DNA from: Georgfuchsia toluolica
Lineage (GTDB): Bacteria; Pseudomonadota; Gammaproteobacteria; Burkholderiales; Rhodocyclaceae
Reading direction: 5' to 3'
Assembly: GCF_907163265.1 (NCBI RefSeq)
Contig: NZ_CAJQUM010000001.1
Location: 1,488,001 to 1,552,000, forward strand
Length of the DNA: 64,000 bases
Of the stretch, positions 17,777 to 26,911 are shown piece by piece. The notes under the pieces are model-generated. The model was not told the DNA's origin. It was given only the letters and a program-made list of their open reading frames with translations, and ran no database searches. The translations under genes were made by a program, and so were the position numbers. Every line of letters begins with the position of its first letter. Within the stretch, counting starts at the first letter, position 1.

Positions 17777-19464
17777 CGGTCGGCAAACTCGCTGGCGCGG
17801 CGCATCGTGCCATCTTGCGCTGCTTCGCTGCCGCGGGAAAGCGCTACTTCCAATTGCGCTGGGGGCGACAGTTTGAGCAAGTGGTAGAGATTGGCAAGGT
17901 TGCGGCGAAAGAGGCGGTCGAAGTTGGCGACCGCCTGGGACGGGTTGTAATCGCCGAACCACCAGAACCAGTCGGAGCTTTCGCAGATCGCAAGTTGCGC
18001 CTCGGCCGCGGCCGTTTCCCTTGCGTCCAGCCTGCCGCTACCCAACACCATGTCGTAGCTCTGCTTGGCAGCGCAGAGCAAATCCCAGGCGCGGTTCTTG
18101 TCGGCATTGCCGATCCAGGTAGACAGCGTGCCGTACACCCAACTGCCCGCCACCAATCCGGGCAATGCCGCGGGCGTCATTTTGTCCGCATGCGCAAGCC
18201 AACCGGCATAGGTATTGGTGTGGATCATCGGATATTCCTCAAGCAGGCCGTAAAGATCCTCGAAGAAATAGTAGCCGTTGTAGGGATAGTGTTCCCAGGC
18301 ATTTTCTCCGTCGAGAATGACGCTGACCAGGGGATTTTCCCCTTCCGGGGCACCGGCATGTATTGCCTCCAGCTGTCCGATGAAATGGCGCGCGGCGTCG
18401 CGGCCATGCCATTTGGCATATTCGAAACCGATCAGGTCGGACAGCCGTTCGTCGCGAAAGAACAGCGTAATGCCGGGCGCATCATCGAGCCGCCAGGGCC
18501 GGTAGGCGGCGTACTTTTGCTCGATCTTGTGCCGCGCCAGGCTGTTTTTCAGCACTCCCTCGCCGCTGGCGACCCAGCGGCACTGGGCGCTTTCCAACTG
18601 CTTGACGAACACGGTGGATAGCGCGCCCTCCGCCGGCCACAAGCCAACCGGCGCGGCGCCGAAGCGCCGCGCATGGGAAGCCAGTGCCGCCTCGACATGG
18701 GCGGCGACGCGGCCGCGTCCACCCGGATAAACCGCAGCCGCGGGCAGGCGTGCATCGGGCAGGCTTTCCCGCGCCGACTGAAAATCCAGCAACAGCGGCG
18801 CCAGCGGGTGGGTGCCGGGGGTAGCGGAGAGTTCTATCTGCCCCGCATCCTGCAAGGCCCGGTAGCGCGGCACGATACCTTTCACCACGCTGCCGATCAA
18901 ATCCAGCAGTTGCCGCCGCTCGCCAGCGCTATAGCCTCCGCCACGGCTCATCAATCGCACCGGCAGCGCGTATTCGCGGCGCACGCTCTCGCCGCACCAG
19001 ACCAGGTGATACCAGGTGACGAGGTCGGTGAAATAGGCGCCGGAGAGATAAGCCTGCCCGGCCTCGTCTCCCCGGGTAAGCAGCGTGTAGACATCGTGCA
19101 GGCGCTGGTAATGGGGGAATGGCGCCAGCATCGTCGCATGGTTGTTGCGGAAACAGGTCTCCAGCAATAGCCGGCGATCGGCGCCGCTAATCTGCTCAGG
19201 ATCCGGTTCCGCCAGCAGTCGCAGCAGCGGGTCGCGAAAACAATCGCTGGCGAACTGATCGCAGTAGTCATCGATCTGGTCGAGCAGCACCGGCACGAAA
19301 TTGACCACGGCGCGAATTTTCGGATGCCGCTCCAGATGCGCGGCCATGTCACTGTAATCCTTCAGCGCATGCAGATAAACCCAGGGCAGCACGAATTCAC
19401 CGCTGATATGGTCGCGGTAGTCCGGTTGATGCATGTGCCAGAGAAAGACGAGATCAAGATGCAT
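17773..19464 (-). CDS. GH57 family alpha-glucan-active enzyme
   Basis: Second GH57 protein, 563 residues. Motif 1 is LWHMHQPDY (residues 8-16). GLWPAEGALS and WVASGEGVL mark the middle motifs, and VSVILDGENAWEHYPYNG contains the probable catalytic Asp/Glu region. It has a different domain plan from its neighbour and resembles the GH57 amylase or amylopullulanase-like group, so the exact bond cut is uncertain. It is the first gene of the four-gene glucan block and is coupled to the next GH57 by ATGA overlap. Confidence 0.87.
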   Translation of the reverse strand: MHLDLVFLWHMHQPDYRDHISGEFVLPWVYLHALKDYSDMAAHLERHPKIRAVVNFVPVLLDQIDDYCDQFASDCFRDPLLRLLAEPDPEQISGADRRLLLETCFRNNHATMLAPFPHYQRLHDVYTLLTRGDEAGQAYLSGAYFTDLVTWYHLVWCGESVRREYALPVRLMSRGGGYSAGERRQLLDLIGSVVKGIVPRYRALQDAGQIELSATPGTHPLAPLLLDFQSARESLPDARLPAAAVYPGGRGRVAAHVEAALASHARRFGAAPVGLWPAEGALSTVFVKQLESAQCRWVASGEGVLKNSLARHKIEQKYAAYRPWRLDDAPGITLFFRDERLSDLIGFEYAKWHGRDAARHFIGQLEAIHAGAPEGENPLVSVILDGENAWEHYPYNGYYFFEDLYGLLEEYPMIHTNTYAGWLAHADKMTPAALPGLVAGSWVYGTLSTWIGNADKNRAWDLLCAAKQSYDMVLGSGRLDARETAAAEAQLAICESSDWFWWFGDYNPSQAVANFDRLFRRNLANLYHLLKLSPPAQLEVALSRGSEAAQDGTMRRASEFADR

Positions 19465-19592
19465 GGTTAACTCGGGTAAATATTGTTCTGTTTACCTGCC
19501 GGGCCGAGGACATTATGCCGCCAATTTCCTTTTCCGCTCAGCCGGCTTGTCCATCCGCAGAGAAATCGCTTGCCCGCTTGACAAAGGTCAGC

Positions 19593-20471
19593 TTATTTAT
19601 TTTTACTGCCAGTCTGCACATCAATGACGCGCTCATTGGCCGGGGTCGCGGTCCATGCACGCGAAGGCGGCGCAGTTTTTCTCGCCTGCCGGTAATAGAC
19701 CGCCATCTCGGGTTCCAGCGCCTGCAATGCCTCGATGCGCTTGGGCGAAGCCGGGTGGGTGCTCAACCAGTCGAACTTGGCGTTGTTGCCGCTCTCCCTG
19801 AGCATCTTTTCCCATAACGTCACGGCCGCATGCGGATTGTAGCCAGCCTTCGCCGCAAGTTCGATGCCAAGCCGGTCGGCCTCATCCTCATCGCGGCGGC
19901 TGTGTGGCAGCAATAGTCCCAAATCGACCAGGCTGCGCAGGCCCGGCTGATCGGGCGAAGCCCCTGCCGCCACGCCGAGCAGGGCCACCCCGATGTTGGT
20001 GGCCTGCTTTTCCGCCATCTGCTCGCGGCTGTGCTGCAGCAGGGCGTGCGAAATTTCATGTCCGATCACGGCGGCAAGCTCGTCGTCGCTGGGTTTTATT
20101 TTTTCGATCAAGCCGGTGTAGACCGCCATCCTGCCGCCCGCCATGCAAAAAGCATTGACGGTCTTCGCCTCGTCGATGATCTTGACGCTCCACGCCCAAT
20201 TGCGCGTTTCGGGACGATAGTCCACCGCCTGGTCGATCAGCCGGTCCGTGATCAGTTGCACGCGCGCATTAAGTTTTTCGTCCGTGCTGATCCGGCCCTT
20301 CTTCCCAAGCTCGCCCATCTCGGCCTGGTAGGCCTGCGCGGAGCGGGCAATGGCCGTTTCTTCGGACACGCCAAGAACAAACTGATCGCGCCCGGTAATG
20401 GGATTCGTCGCGCAGGCGCCCAACAGGCACAACAACAGCATCGATGGCACGAGAATATCGCGCTTGGTCAT
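19593..20471 (-). CDS. M48-family metalloprotease lipoprotein
   Basis: Zinc metalloprotease of 292 residues, BepA/LoiP-like, expected in the periplasm attached to a membrane and acting in outer-membrane protein quality control. The start at 20471 follows a ggagg ribosome binding site. A signal with lipobox LGAC is followed by ATNPITGRDQFVLGVSEE, typical of the family. The zinc motif is IGHEISHALLQH, and the third ligand is probably in EDEADRLGIELAAKAGY. It is separated from the rplS operon by its terminator and a repeat array, so it is likely transcribed on its own. Confidence 0.92.
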   Translation of the reverse strand: MTKRDILVPSMLLLCLLGACATNPITGRDQFVLGVSEETAIARSAQAYQAEMGELGKKGRISTDEKLNARVQLITDRLIDQAVDYRPETRNWAWSVKIIDEAKTVNAFCMAGGRMAVYTGLIEKIKPSDDELAAVIGHEISHALLQHSREQMAEKQATNIGVALLGVAAGASPDQPGLRSLVDLGLLLPHSRRDEDEADRLGIELAAKAGYNPHAAVTLWEKMLRESGNNAKFDWLSTHPASPKRIEALQALEPEMAVYYRQARKTAPPSRAWTATPANERVIDVQTGSKNK

Positions 20472-20619
20472 AGTTCCTCCGCAGGGCCGCCCCAAGGAGG
20501 AACAGCCAGTACATGAAGCGGGCATGGCCCGCGAACAATCGTCGTCACCGCCCTTGGGGCGGGGGATGAGGGGTGGGTAGTCATGTTCCCTCCGCATCGA
20601 ACGGCAAGTGCAAATGAAA
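20472..20619. other. 5' leader of M48 gene with inverted repeats
   Basis: Non-coding. Two structures are visible: a distant inverted repeat ccgccccaagg (20487-20497) / ccttggggcgg (20552-20562), and between them a small hairpin gcgggcatggcccgc (about 20518-20532). Their role is unknown, but they fall in the leader RNA of the protease gene. Confidence 0.5.
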
Positions 20620-20651
20620 ACGGGGCGCCCCGGTTCCCCAAGGCGCCCCGT
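20616..20651 (-). terminator. Terminator of the rpsP-rimM-trmD-rplS operon
   Basis: Arms acggggcgcc (20620-20629) and ggcgccccgt (20642-20651). On the minus strand the stem is followed by TTTTCATTT, a fair intrinsic terminator. It lies about 310 bases past the rplS stop, beyond the tandem repeats. Confidence 0.7.
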
Positions 20652-20698
20652 TCCGACTTCTGTGATCCCGATCAGTTCGAACGGGCGGTGAGCTTTTG

Positions 20699-20978
20699 GT
20701 TCCGGCATCACGCCTGCTACGCAGGCATGAGCCTACTCTGAAAACTCACGCCTTCGGCTCCGAGCTTTTAGTTCCGGCATCACGCCTGCCACGCAGGCAT
20801 GAGCCTACTCTGAAAACTCACGCCTTCGGCTCCGAGCTTTTAGTTCCGGCATCACGCCTGCCACGCAGGCATGAGCCTACTCTGAAAACTCACGCCTTCG
20901 GCTCCGAGCTTTTAGTTCCGGCATCACGCCTGCTACGCAGGCATGAGCCTACTCTGAAAACTCACGCCTTCGCCGTGA
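20699..20978. repeat. Four-copy 72-bp tandem repeat downstream of rplS
   Basis: Units start at 20699, 20771, 20843 and 20915 with gttccggcatcacgcctg. They are nearly identical: copies 1 and 4 read ctgctacg where 2 and 3 read ctgccacg. Each holds a small stem-loop (gcctgc / gcaggc). Each ends with ctcacgccttcg, which in the last copy is the final codons and stop of rplS on the other strand. Because 72 is a multiple of three, a plus-strand frame stays open through the array, but I do not regard it as a gene. Confidence 0.95.
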
Positions 20979-21324
20979 GTTTTTCCTTGATGCGGGCCGA
21001 CTTGCCGGAACGCTCGCGCAGATAATACAGCTTGGCGCGGCGCACCGAACCGCGACGCTTGACTTCGATGCTGGCGATCAGCGGCGAATAGGTCTGGAAG
21101 GTACGCTCGACGCCTTCACCGGACGAGATCTTGCGTACGATGAAGCTGGAGTTGAGACCGCGATTGCGGCGGGCGATGACGACGCCTTCGAAGGCCTGGA
21201 CGCGCTTGCGCTCGCCTTCGACCACATTCACATTGACGATCACGGTGTCGCCGGGAGCAAAGTCCGGCACCTTCTTGCCGAGGCGTTCGATTTCCTCTTT
21301 TTCAATCTCTTGAATCAGGTTCAT
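20962..21324 (-). CDS. rplS: 50S ribosomal protein L19
   Basis: Ribosomal protein L19 of 120 residues at the interface of the two subunits. The start at 21324 gives [19 protein letters not shown] after a purine-rich aaggga. Core motifs [32 protein letters not shown] and [27 protein letters not shown] are present. The last codons and stop lie inside the fourth copy of the 72-bp repeat. It is the final gene of rpsP-rimM-trmD-rplS. Confidence 0.97.
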   Translation of the reverse strand: MNLIQEIEKEEIERLGKKVPDFAPGDTVIVNVNVVEGERKRVQAFEGVVIARRNRGLNSSFIVRKISSGEGVERTFQTYSPLIASIEVKRRGSVRRAKLYYLRERSGKSARIKEKLTAKA

Positions 21325-21391
21325 GTCATTCCCTTCTGTCATGGCCGGTGGCCTTTCGTGCAGAGCAGGAGGTTCCTGGTACACGAGTTTG

Positions 21392-22141
21392 TTAATTGCG
21401 CTCGCGCTTGAATTCCTCAAGCAGTTGCGCCTCTTCACTGCTCAGGCCGCGTTGTCCCAGCAACTCGGGACGCCGCAGCCAGGTTCGCCCCAGCGCCTGT
21501 TTCAGGCGCCAGCGCCGAATCTGCTCGTGGTTGCCGGACAACAGCACATCCGGCACCCGCATTCCTTCATATTCCTCCGGCCTCGTGTAGTGCACGCAAT
21601 CGAGCAAGCCACCGACAAACGAGTCCTCCAGCGCCGAGGCGTCGTCGTTCAACGCCCCCGGCAACTGCCTGACGCAGGCATCGATCAGCGCCAGCGCCGC
21701 GATTTCGCCGCCCGAGAGCACAAAATCGCCGATCGAGATTTCCTCATCGACGCAGCGCTCGATCAAGCGCTCATCAATGCCTTCGTAGCGGCCGCAAACC
21801 AAAACCGCCCCGTCGCTGCTCGCCAGCTCGCACACCTTGCGATGCGTGAGCGGCACACCCTGCGGCGACAGGTAAATCACTTTCGCTGTTACGCCTGCCG
21901 CATCACGCGCCGTCTGCGCCGCCTGAATTGCCTGCTCCAGCGGCGCTGCCAGCATCACCATGCCGGGTCCGCCACCGTAGGGCCGGTCATCGACGGTGCG
22001 ATGATTGTCGGTCGCCCAGTCGCGCGGATTCCAGCAACGCAAGGCCCACAGTTTTCTTTCCAGCGCCCGCCGCGAAATGCCCGATTCGGTCACCGCGGAG
22101 AACATTTCGGGGAACAGCGTGATGGCGTCAAAGCGCAGCAT
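21392..22141 (-). CDS. trmD: tRNA (guanine-N1)-methyltransferase
   Basis: TrmD of 249 residues, which methylates G37 next to the anticodon and prevents frameshifting. It starts [14 protein letters not shown] and has the knot-forming SPOUT features [32 protein letters not shown] and DFVLSGGE. Its position between rimM and rplS is the classic order. The spacer to rplS is 67 bases. Confidence 0.97.
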   Translation of the reverse strand: MLRFDAITLFPEMFSAVTESGISRRALERKLWALRCWNPRDWATDNHRTVDDRPYGGGPGMVMLAAPLEQAIQAAQTARDAAGVTAKVIYLSPQGVPLTHRKVCELASSDGAVLVCGRYEGIDERLIERCVDEEISIGDFVLSGGEIAALALIDACVRQLPGALNDDASALEDSFVGGLLDCVHYTRPEEYEGMRVPDVLLSGNHEQIRRWRLKQALGRTWLRRPELLGQRGLSSEEAQLLEEFKRERN

Positions 22142-22153
22142 TACGCAACCCCG

Positions 22154-22657
22154 TCACCAGTCCGCCTGCCAGTCGACCGTCATGCATCCACCGGCTATAT
22201 CAACTTTTTTAACCACCTGCTCGACGAAGGGTAGCAAATGCTCCTTATCTCCATCGCACAGCTTCAGTACATTGTTGGCGCCGGTCTCGATCAGCGTCTC
22301 GATCAACCCGAGTTGTTCGCCTTGCAGGTTTATCACCCGCAAGCCGATCAGATCGGCCCAGTAATACTCGTCGTTTTCCGTTGCCGGCAACTCTTCGCGG
22401 GGCGCCGCGAAATACCAGCCCGCCAATGCTTCGGCAGCTTCACGCGAATCGACACTCTCAAGCTTTGCCACCCAACCGCCACCATGTTGCCGCAGACCGC
22501 TCAACTTTGTGGCACTCCACTGCGTCTTGTCGCCGTCCGCGGGCGCCAGCCACCATTGCGCCATGTGTCGCCAGCTGGCTGGATCGTCGCCGAAAGGATG
22601 CAGGTGCAGCCAACCCTTCACGCCGTATGGGGTTACCAACCGCCCCAGAACGACCAT
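22154..22657 (-). CDS. rimM: 16S rRNA processing protein
   Basis: Ribosome maturation factor of 167 residues that acts on the 30S head. The start at 22657 gives MVVLGRLVTPYGVKGWLHLHPF, the family's opening. The RimM core (GWYFAAPREELP) is followed by the PRC-barrel (YYWADLIGLRVIN, GANNVLKL, LLPFVEQVVKKVDIAGG). No strong ribosome binding site is seen, so translation may be coupled to rpsP, which ends 13 bases upstream. Confidence 0.95.
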   Translation of the reverse strand: MVVLGRLVTPYGVKGWLHLHPFGDDPASWRHMAQWWLAPADGDKTQWSATKLSGLRQHGGGWVAKLESVDSREAAEALAGWYFAAPREELPATENDEYYWADLIGLRVINLQGEQLGLIETLIETGANNVLKLCDGDKEHLLPFVEQVVKKVDIAGGCMTVDWQADW

Positions 22658-22670
22658 GGCGGACAACGTC

Positions 22671-22928
22671 TTAAGCGGGAATCCTGGCGGCGTTGTACTG
22701 CTTGACCAAACGCTCGGCGGTGGGCGACAGCTGTGCGCCCTGGCTTTGCCAATAGCCGAGACGCTCGGTATCCACTTGCAGAGCCTGCGCAGCGCCGGAT
22801 GCCACCGGATTGTAGAAGCCGATGCGTTCGACAAAGCGGCCGTCGCGGCGATTGCGCGAGTCAGCCACCACCATGTTGTAGAAGGGGCGCTTTTTGGCAC
22901 CGCTACGGGCGAGACGAATGACAACCAT
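22671..22928 (-). CDS. rpsP: 30S ribosomal protein S16
   Basis: S16 of 85 residues. The start at 22928 gives [34 protein letters not shown] after an aaggga site. It is the first gene of the rpsP-rimM-trmD-rplS operon, and its promoter should be in the 100 bases upstream. Confidence 0.97.
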   Translation of the reverse strand: MVVIRLARSGAKKRPFYNMVVADSRNRRDGRFVERIGFYNPVASGAAQALQVDTERLGYWQSQGAQLSPTAERLVKQYNAARIPA

Positions 22929-23028
22929 GTCGTTCCCTTGAATTCGAAAAAAGGGCGCAATTATAGGAGGAAAAGCACCGCGAAACAAGCAAATAAGTCG
23001 AATACGAAAACGCCGGTCAGGCCGGCTT

Positions 23029-23844
23029 CTAGCGGCGGCCCCCTGGCATCACGCCACCCAGATCAGCCGTCATCATGGCACCGACCAGTATCACGCTCCA
23101 GGACAGGTAGAGCCAGAGCAGGAATACCGGGATCGCGGCAAAAGCGCCGTACATCGCCCGATAGTTGCTGTCCCCCACGATATAGCCGGCGAACACCCAG
23201 TGCAGCCCGCTAAAACCCGCGGCCGCCAGCAGGCCGCCCATTAGGGCATGCCTCCATACAACGGGGCGATTGGGGAGCTTCCAGTAGATCAGGGCGAAGA
23301 TGCCGGTGATGAAAGCGAAAGACAGCAGCTTGAATACGGTAGCGGTCAGCGAGCGCCATTCCTCGACTAGCCCCAGCGACGCGCCGGCAAGGTAGGTAGT
23401 GATGGCGAAGCTGCCGCCGAAGATCAGGGGGCCGAAAATCAACGCCAGCAGATGCATGGCAACACGTTTTGCCAGCGGACGACTCTCCCTGACATTCCAG
23501 ATGCCGTTGAAGGCATGCTCGATGGTCAGCATTTGCACAATCGCCGTCAGCGCCAATGCACCCAATCCGATCCAGGTCAGACGCTGGGCCTTGAGGGCAA
23601 ACTGACTGACGTAATTGGCGATAATGCCTCCAGCCTTGTCCGGCAGCAAATTGCTCATCAGCAATTTTCGAATTGACGCCGCAATCGCGTCCGCCAGGGG
23701 CAGGTGCGAGAGTACTGCTGCCGCCACCGCGATCATCGGCACCAGCCCGAGCAGCGTCGCGAACGACAGCGCTGCTGCAGTCTGCGAATACTGCCCGGAG
23801 AGAAAACGCCGGATCAGGCGGAACGGCAGGGTCAGCAGGTGCAT
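23029..23844 (-). CDS. YihY/BrkB-family inner membrane protein
   Basis: Membrane protein of 271 residues with about six hydrophobic segments. The family signature is [20 protein letters not shown] near the N-terminus, and the C-terminal part holds [25 protein letters not shown]. The family is often annotated as ribonuclease BN, but that role belongs to another protein and the function is unknown. It is followed by the rpsP operon on the same strand, 100 bases away. Confidence 0.88.
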   Translation of the reverse strand: MHLLTLPFRLIRRFLSGQYSQTAAALSFATLLGLVPMIAVAAAVLSHLPLADAIAASIRKLLMSNLLPDKAGGIIANYVSQFALKAQRLTWIGLGALALTAIVQMLTIEHAFNGIWNVRESRPLAKRVAMHLLALIFGPLIFGGSFAITTYLAGASLGLVEEWRSLTATVFKLLSFAFITGIFALIYWKLPNRPVVWRHALMGGLLAAAGFSGLHWVFAGYIVGDSNYRAMYGAFAAIPVFLLWLYLSWSVILVGAMMTADLGGVMPGGRR

Positions 23845-24213
23845 AGGATCGAAATGGGAAAAATGTGGGTGACATTGGATTATGCCGCGACTCGGGCATA
23901 TCTCTTATTGTTATAGGGAGACCGTATTCGAGTTAAATTTCATAAGAGTACTTGTATGGCATGGTCGTCACAATAGCACGAACACCCCCTTCTGCGCCGC
24001 CGAGCGGAGGAAGGTTCGCCGGGGAAAGTCCGGCGTCGCTGTCCAAAGCCGAAGGCTAGTTTGCAACGCCGGCCCAGCGAACTTTTCGCAGCGAGGGGTG
24101 AGCCCGGGGTTTCGTAAGGCCAACTGCGGCCTTGCGCCGCGCGAACGGGCGAGCCTCTGGCGAGCCCTCCGCCGACCGTAGTGAGGCTGGTGGAGCGGGG
24201 CGTGCTTGTTTGC

Positions 24214-24241
24214 CTACTTTATTGCACGAGCAATAAAGTAG
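24214..24241. repeat. Perfect 12-bp stem-loop of an intergenic repeat element
   Basis: Arms ctactttattgc (24214-24225) and gcaataaagtag (24230-24241) with an acga loop. Hairpins of this ctacttt...aaagtag form are a common end structure of intergenic repeats in betaproteobacteria. Confidence 0.7.
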
Positions 24242-24289
24242 CCGCCCGCCGGGACGAGTCCCGGCAAAAGTATTAACCCCTCTCCTCTG

Positions 24290-24314
24290 TCCCCTCTCCC
24301 GCAAGGGGCGAGGG
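24290..24314. repeat. C/T-rich intergenic hairpin
   Basis: cccctctcccgcaaggggcgagggg, an imperfect inverted repeat of the same word family as the one at 8165-8189. Confidence 0.45.
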
Positions 24315-24409
24315 GAAACTCTGCATTTATGTTTGTGCGGTTCTATACCTGAGGCTTTCACGATGACGAACCCCATAAAGCCATAGCGTCGAGCCTCTAT
24401 AATCCCCGC

Positions 24410-26194
24410 ATGCCCCGCATCCATCCCCTGCCCGAGCTTCTTGTCAGCCAGATCGCCGCCGGCGAGGTAGTCGAACGGCCGGCCTCGGTGTTGAAGGAAC
24501 TAGTCGAGAATAGTCTTGATGCAGGGGCGACACAGATCGACATCCAGTTGCACGAAGGTGGCGTGCGGCTGATCCGCGTCACGGACGACGGGGTCGGCAT
24601 CGATAGCGACGACCTGCCGCTGGCGCTGGCGCGTCATGCGACGAGCAAGATCGCCAGTCTTGACGATCTGGAACGCGTCGTCAGCTATGGTTTTCGCGGC
24701 GAGGCGCTGGCTTCGATTGCTTCGGTCTCGCGCCTGTCGGTCACCAGCCGGCCGCAAGGCGCGGCGCATGCGATGCGGCTGCGTAACGACGCGGATACAA
24801 CGGAACCTGCGGCACTCTCGTCTGGCACGGTCATCGAAGTAGCCGACCTGTATTTCAACACTCCGGCGCGGCGCAAGTTCCTCAAGACTGAAGCCACCGA
24901 ATATGCGCATTGCAGCGATGTACTGCAACGCATGGCGCTGGCCAATCCGGCGGTCGCCTTCACGCTTTCGCACAACAATACAGTGCGTCACCGCTATGGT
25001 CCTGGTGACGAGGAAAGCCGCACGCGCACATTGCTTGGCGACGACTTTTTTGCCCATGCGCGACGTGTCGATGTTGCAGCCGGCGAACTGCGCCTCACCG
25101 GTTTTGCGGCGTTGCCGGCCTATTCGCGTAGCGGTCGCGACGAACAGTATTTCTATGTCAATGGCCGCTTCGTGCGCGACAAGCTGCTGATGCATGCGGC
25201 GCGCGAGGCCTATGCCGACATCCTGCATGGGACGCGGTATCCGGCCTATGCGCTGTTTCTCGAACTCGACCCGGCTGAAGTGGATGTGAACGTTCACCCG
25301 GCCAAGATCGAGGTGCGCTTTCGTAATGCGCGCGGCATCCATCAGTTCATTTTCCATGCGCTGCAAAGAGCTCTGGCGGCGCCCATCGGCTCCCAGGCAA
25401 TTGACATGGGCGCGGAGAGTTCAACCGGTCTTCGACAGGGCTCTCCTGAGCAAGGTCAAAGGGCTCAGCCCGAACGGAATTATTTCGCAGCACCGCAGCA
25501 AGCCTCGCTCGCCGTCGCCGAACAAAACCCGGCGGTCTATCTGGAGTTTGCGCGTTCGGCATTCGATACACAACGCGCGGCTCCGTCCCTGTCGCATCCT
25601 GAACACGAGGCCGCCCCGCTCGGTTATGCCATTGCGCAGTTGCGTGGCGTCTATGTGCTGGCGCAGAACCGGGCCGGGCTGGTGCTGGTGGACATGCATG
25701 CGGCGCACGAACGCATTCTCTATGAGCGCCTCAAGCGCCAGCTTGATGCCGGCCCGCCGTCGACGCAGCCGCTGCTGGTGCCGCTGTTGCTTGCCGCCAG
25801 CGCAGCAGAGATCGCCACTGCGGAAGAACATGCGGAGACATTGCCTCAGCTCGGTTTCGAGATCGCCGCTGCCGGGCCGCAGCAACTCGCGGTGCGCGCA
25901 GTGCCGGCACTGCTGGCCGCGGGTGACTTGCCGACGCTGATGCGCGCACTACTGGCCGACCTCAAGGAATTCCCCGCCAGCCGCGTCATCGAGGCACGAC
26001 GCAACGAACTGCTCGCCACCATGGCCTGCCACGGTGCGGTGCGAGCCAATCGCTCGCTGACGCTGCCGGAAATGAATGCCCTGCTGCGCGACATGGAAGC
26101 GACCGAACGCGCCGACCAGTGCAATCATGGGCGGCCAACCTGGGTGCAATTGTCGATGAGTGAACTCGACAAACTTTTCATGCGCGGACGTTAG
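24410..26194 (+). CDS. mutL: DNA mismatch repair protein
   Basis: MutL of 594 residues, linking MutS mismatch recognition to strand removal. The GHKL ATPase motifs are LVENSLDAGAT, DDGVGI and SYGFRGEALASI. A dimerisation domain starts near residue 420. There VDMHAAHERILYE matches the endonuclease-type DQHA(x)2E(x)4E motif with Met for Gln, so this MutL may nick DNA. It is followed six bases on by a thioesterase gene and then miaA, giving a mutL-x-miaA operon. Confidence 0.96.
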   Translation: MPRIHPLPELLVSQIAAGEVVERPASVLKELVENSLDAGATQIDIQLHEGGVRLIRVTDDGVGIDSDDLPLALARHATSKIASLDDLERVVSYGFRGEALASIASVSRLSVTSRPQGAAHAMRLRNDADTTEPAALSSGTVIEVADLYFNTPARRKFLKTEATEYAHCSDVLQRMALANPAVAFTLSHNNTVRHRYGPGDEESRTRTLLGDDFFAHARRVDVAAGELRLTGFAALPAYSRSGRDEQYFYVNGRFVRDKLLMHAAREAYADILHGTRYPAYALFLELDPAEVDVNVHPAKIEVRFRNARGIHQFIFHALQRALAAPIGSQAIDMGAESSTGLRQGSPEQGQRAQPERNYFAAPQQASLAVAEQNPAVYLEFARSAFDTQRAAPSLSHPEHEAAPLGYAIAQLRGVYVLAQNRAGLVLVDMHAAHERILYERLKRQLDAGPPSTQPLLVPLLLAASAAEIATAEEHAETLPQLGFEIAAAGPQQLAVRAVPALLAAGDLPTLMRALLADLKEFPASRVIEARRNELLATMACHGAVRANRSLTLPEMNALLRDMEATERADQCNHGRPTWVQLSMSELDKLFMRGR

Positions 26195-26200
26195 CGACCG

Positions 26201-26911
26201 ATGTCAAACCATCATTCCCCCGTAGACGACCACCAGGTCAGAATCAGCGACTCGCCCGAGATACCTCCTGCCATCAACGACAACTGGCAGGCGCGGCGGG
26301 AATTGGCTGACGCCTTGCGCAGGCTGAATATGGCAATGTTGACCGCCGACGCGCCAACCGGACAATTGCGCGCCGTGGCCGCCGTTGTTCACACCGAAGC
26401 AGCTCGCATCGAAGCGAATGAGCGGGTTTACGGACGCAAGGCCCTGAGCAATCTGTATACCTCCCGGCAACAACAAAACCCTGATCTGCTCCATGAAATG
26501 AGTCCCGCTTCCGGCTGGAGCAACGCCGTCGCGCCGGGAATGCACATCTGGCGCGAAGGCGAGCGCGTGCACGCGCGAGTCACCCCGGACTGGAGCCATG
26601 AAGGACCGTTTGGCCATTTGCATGGCGGAGTGATCGCCTTGCTCTTCGATCATGTGCTTAGCATCGGTCAGCGCATGGTAGGCAGCATCGGCCATACCGG
26701 CACGCTGACGATTCGCTACCACCGCCCGACGCCGATCAATAAACCCTTGCGCATGGTGGCTGATGTCAAACGCATTGAAGGCCGCAAGAAATTCATGGCG
26801 GCCGAGCTCTGGGCCGATAACGCGTGTACGGCGAGCTGCGAAGGAATTTTTATTGCGAGCAGGAATGCATTGCCGCCTGCATCCCCCGAACCGGATAAAG
26901 CCGACACTTGA
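26201..26911 (+). CDS. PaaI-like hotdog-fold acyl-CoA thioesterase
   Basis: Protein of 236 residues with an N-terminal helical region and a C-terminal hotdog domain. The catalytic-type motif is EGPFGHLHGGVIALLFDHVLS, with the Gly/His/Asp pattern of PaaI and THEM4-like thioesterases. GTLTIRYHRPTPINKPL follows. The N-terminal 100 residues have no domain I recognise. Substrate is unknown. Its stop overlaps the miaA start. Confidence 0.75.
   Translation: MSNHHSPVDDHQVRISDSPEIPPAINDNWQARRELADALRRLNMAMLTADAPTGQLRAVAAVVHTEAARIEANERVYGRKALSNLYTSRQQQNPDLLHEMSPASGWSNAVAPGMHIWREGERVHARVTPDWSHEGPFGHLHGGVIALLFDHVLSIGQRMVGSIGHTGTLTIRYHRPTPINKPLRMVADVKRIEGRKKFMAAELWADNACTASCEGIFIASRNALPPASPEPDKADT

Larger units (their letters stand above)
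23845..24409. other. 565-base GC-rich intergenic region with repeat element
   Basis: No gene supported. The first 140 bases are AT-rich and may hold the yihY promoter. From about 23980 to 24330 the sequence is very GC-rich and arranged in short inverted repeats, ending with a strong 12-bp hairpin and a C/T-rich hairpin. A minus-strand frame of about 120 codons (24056-24424) crosses it. Its Pro/Arg-rich product looks like the spurious translation of an intergenic repeat. The mutL promoter must lie close to 24350-24409. Confidence 0.5.

Noticed and set aside
20696-21025. Plus-strand frame of about 109 codons through the tandem repeats
   Set aside because: It exists only because the 72-bp unit is a multiple of three. 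It overlaps rplS antisense, and no ribosome binding site is seen.
24005-24060. Resemblance to the RNase P RNA word gaggaaagtccgg near 24018-24030
   Set aside because: Only a short ggggaaagtccgg stretch matches. The rest of the conserved RNase P core is absent.
24056-24424. Minus-strand frame of about 122 codons upstream of mutL
   Set aside because: Product is Pro/Arg-rich translation of a repeat block and overlaps the mutL start.
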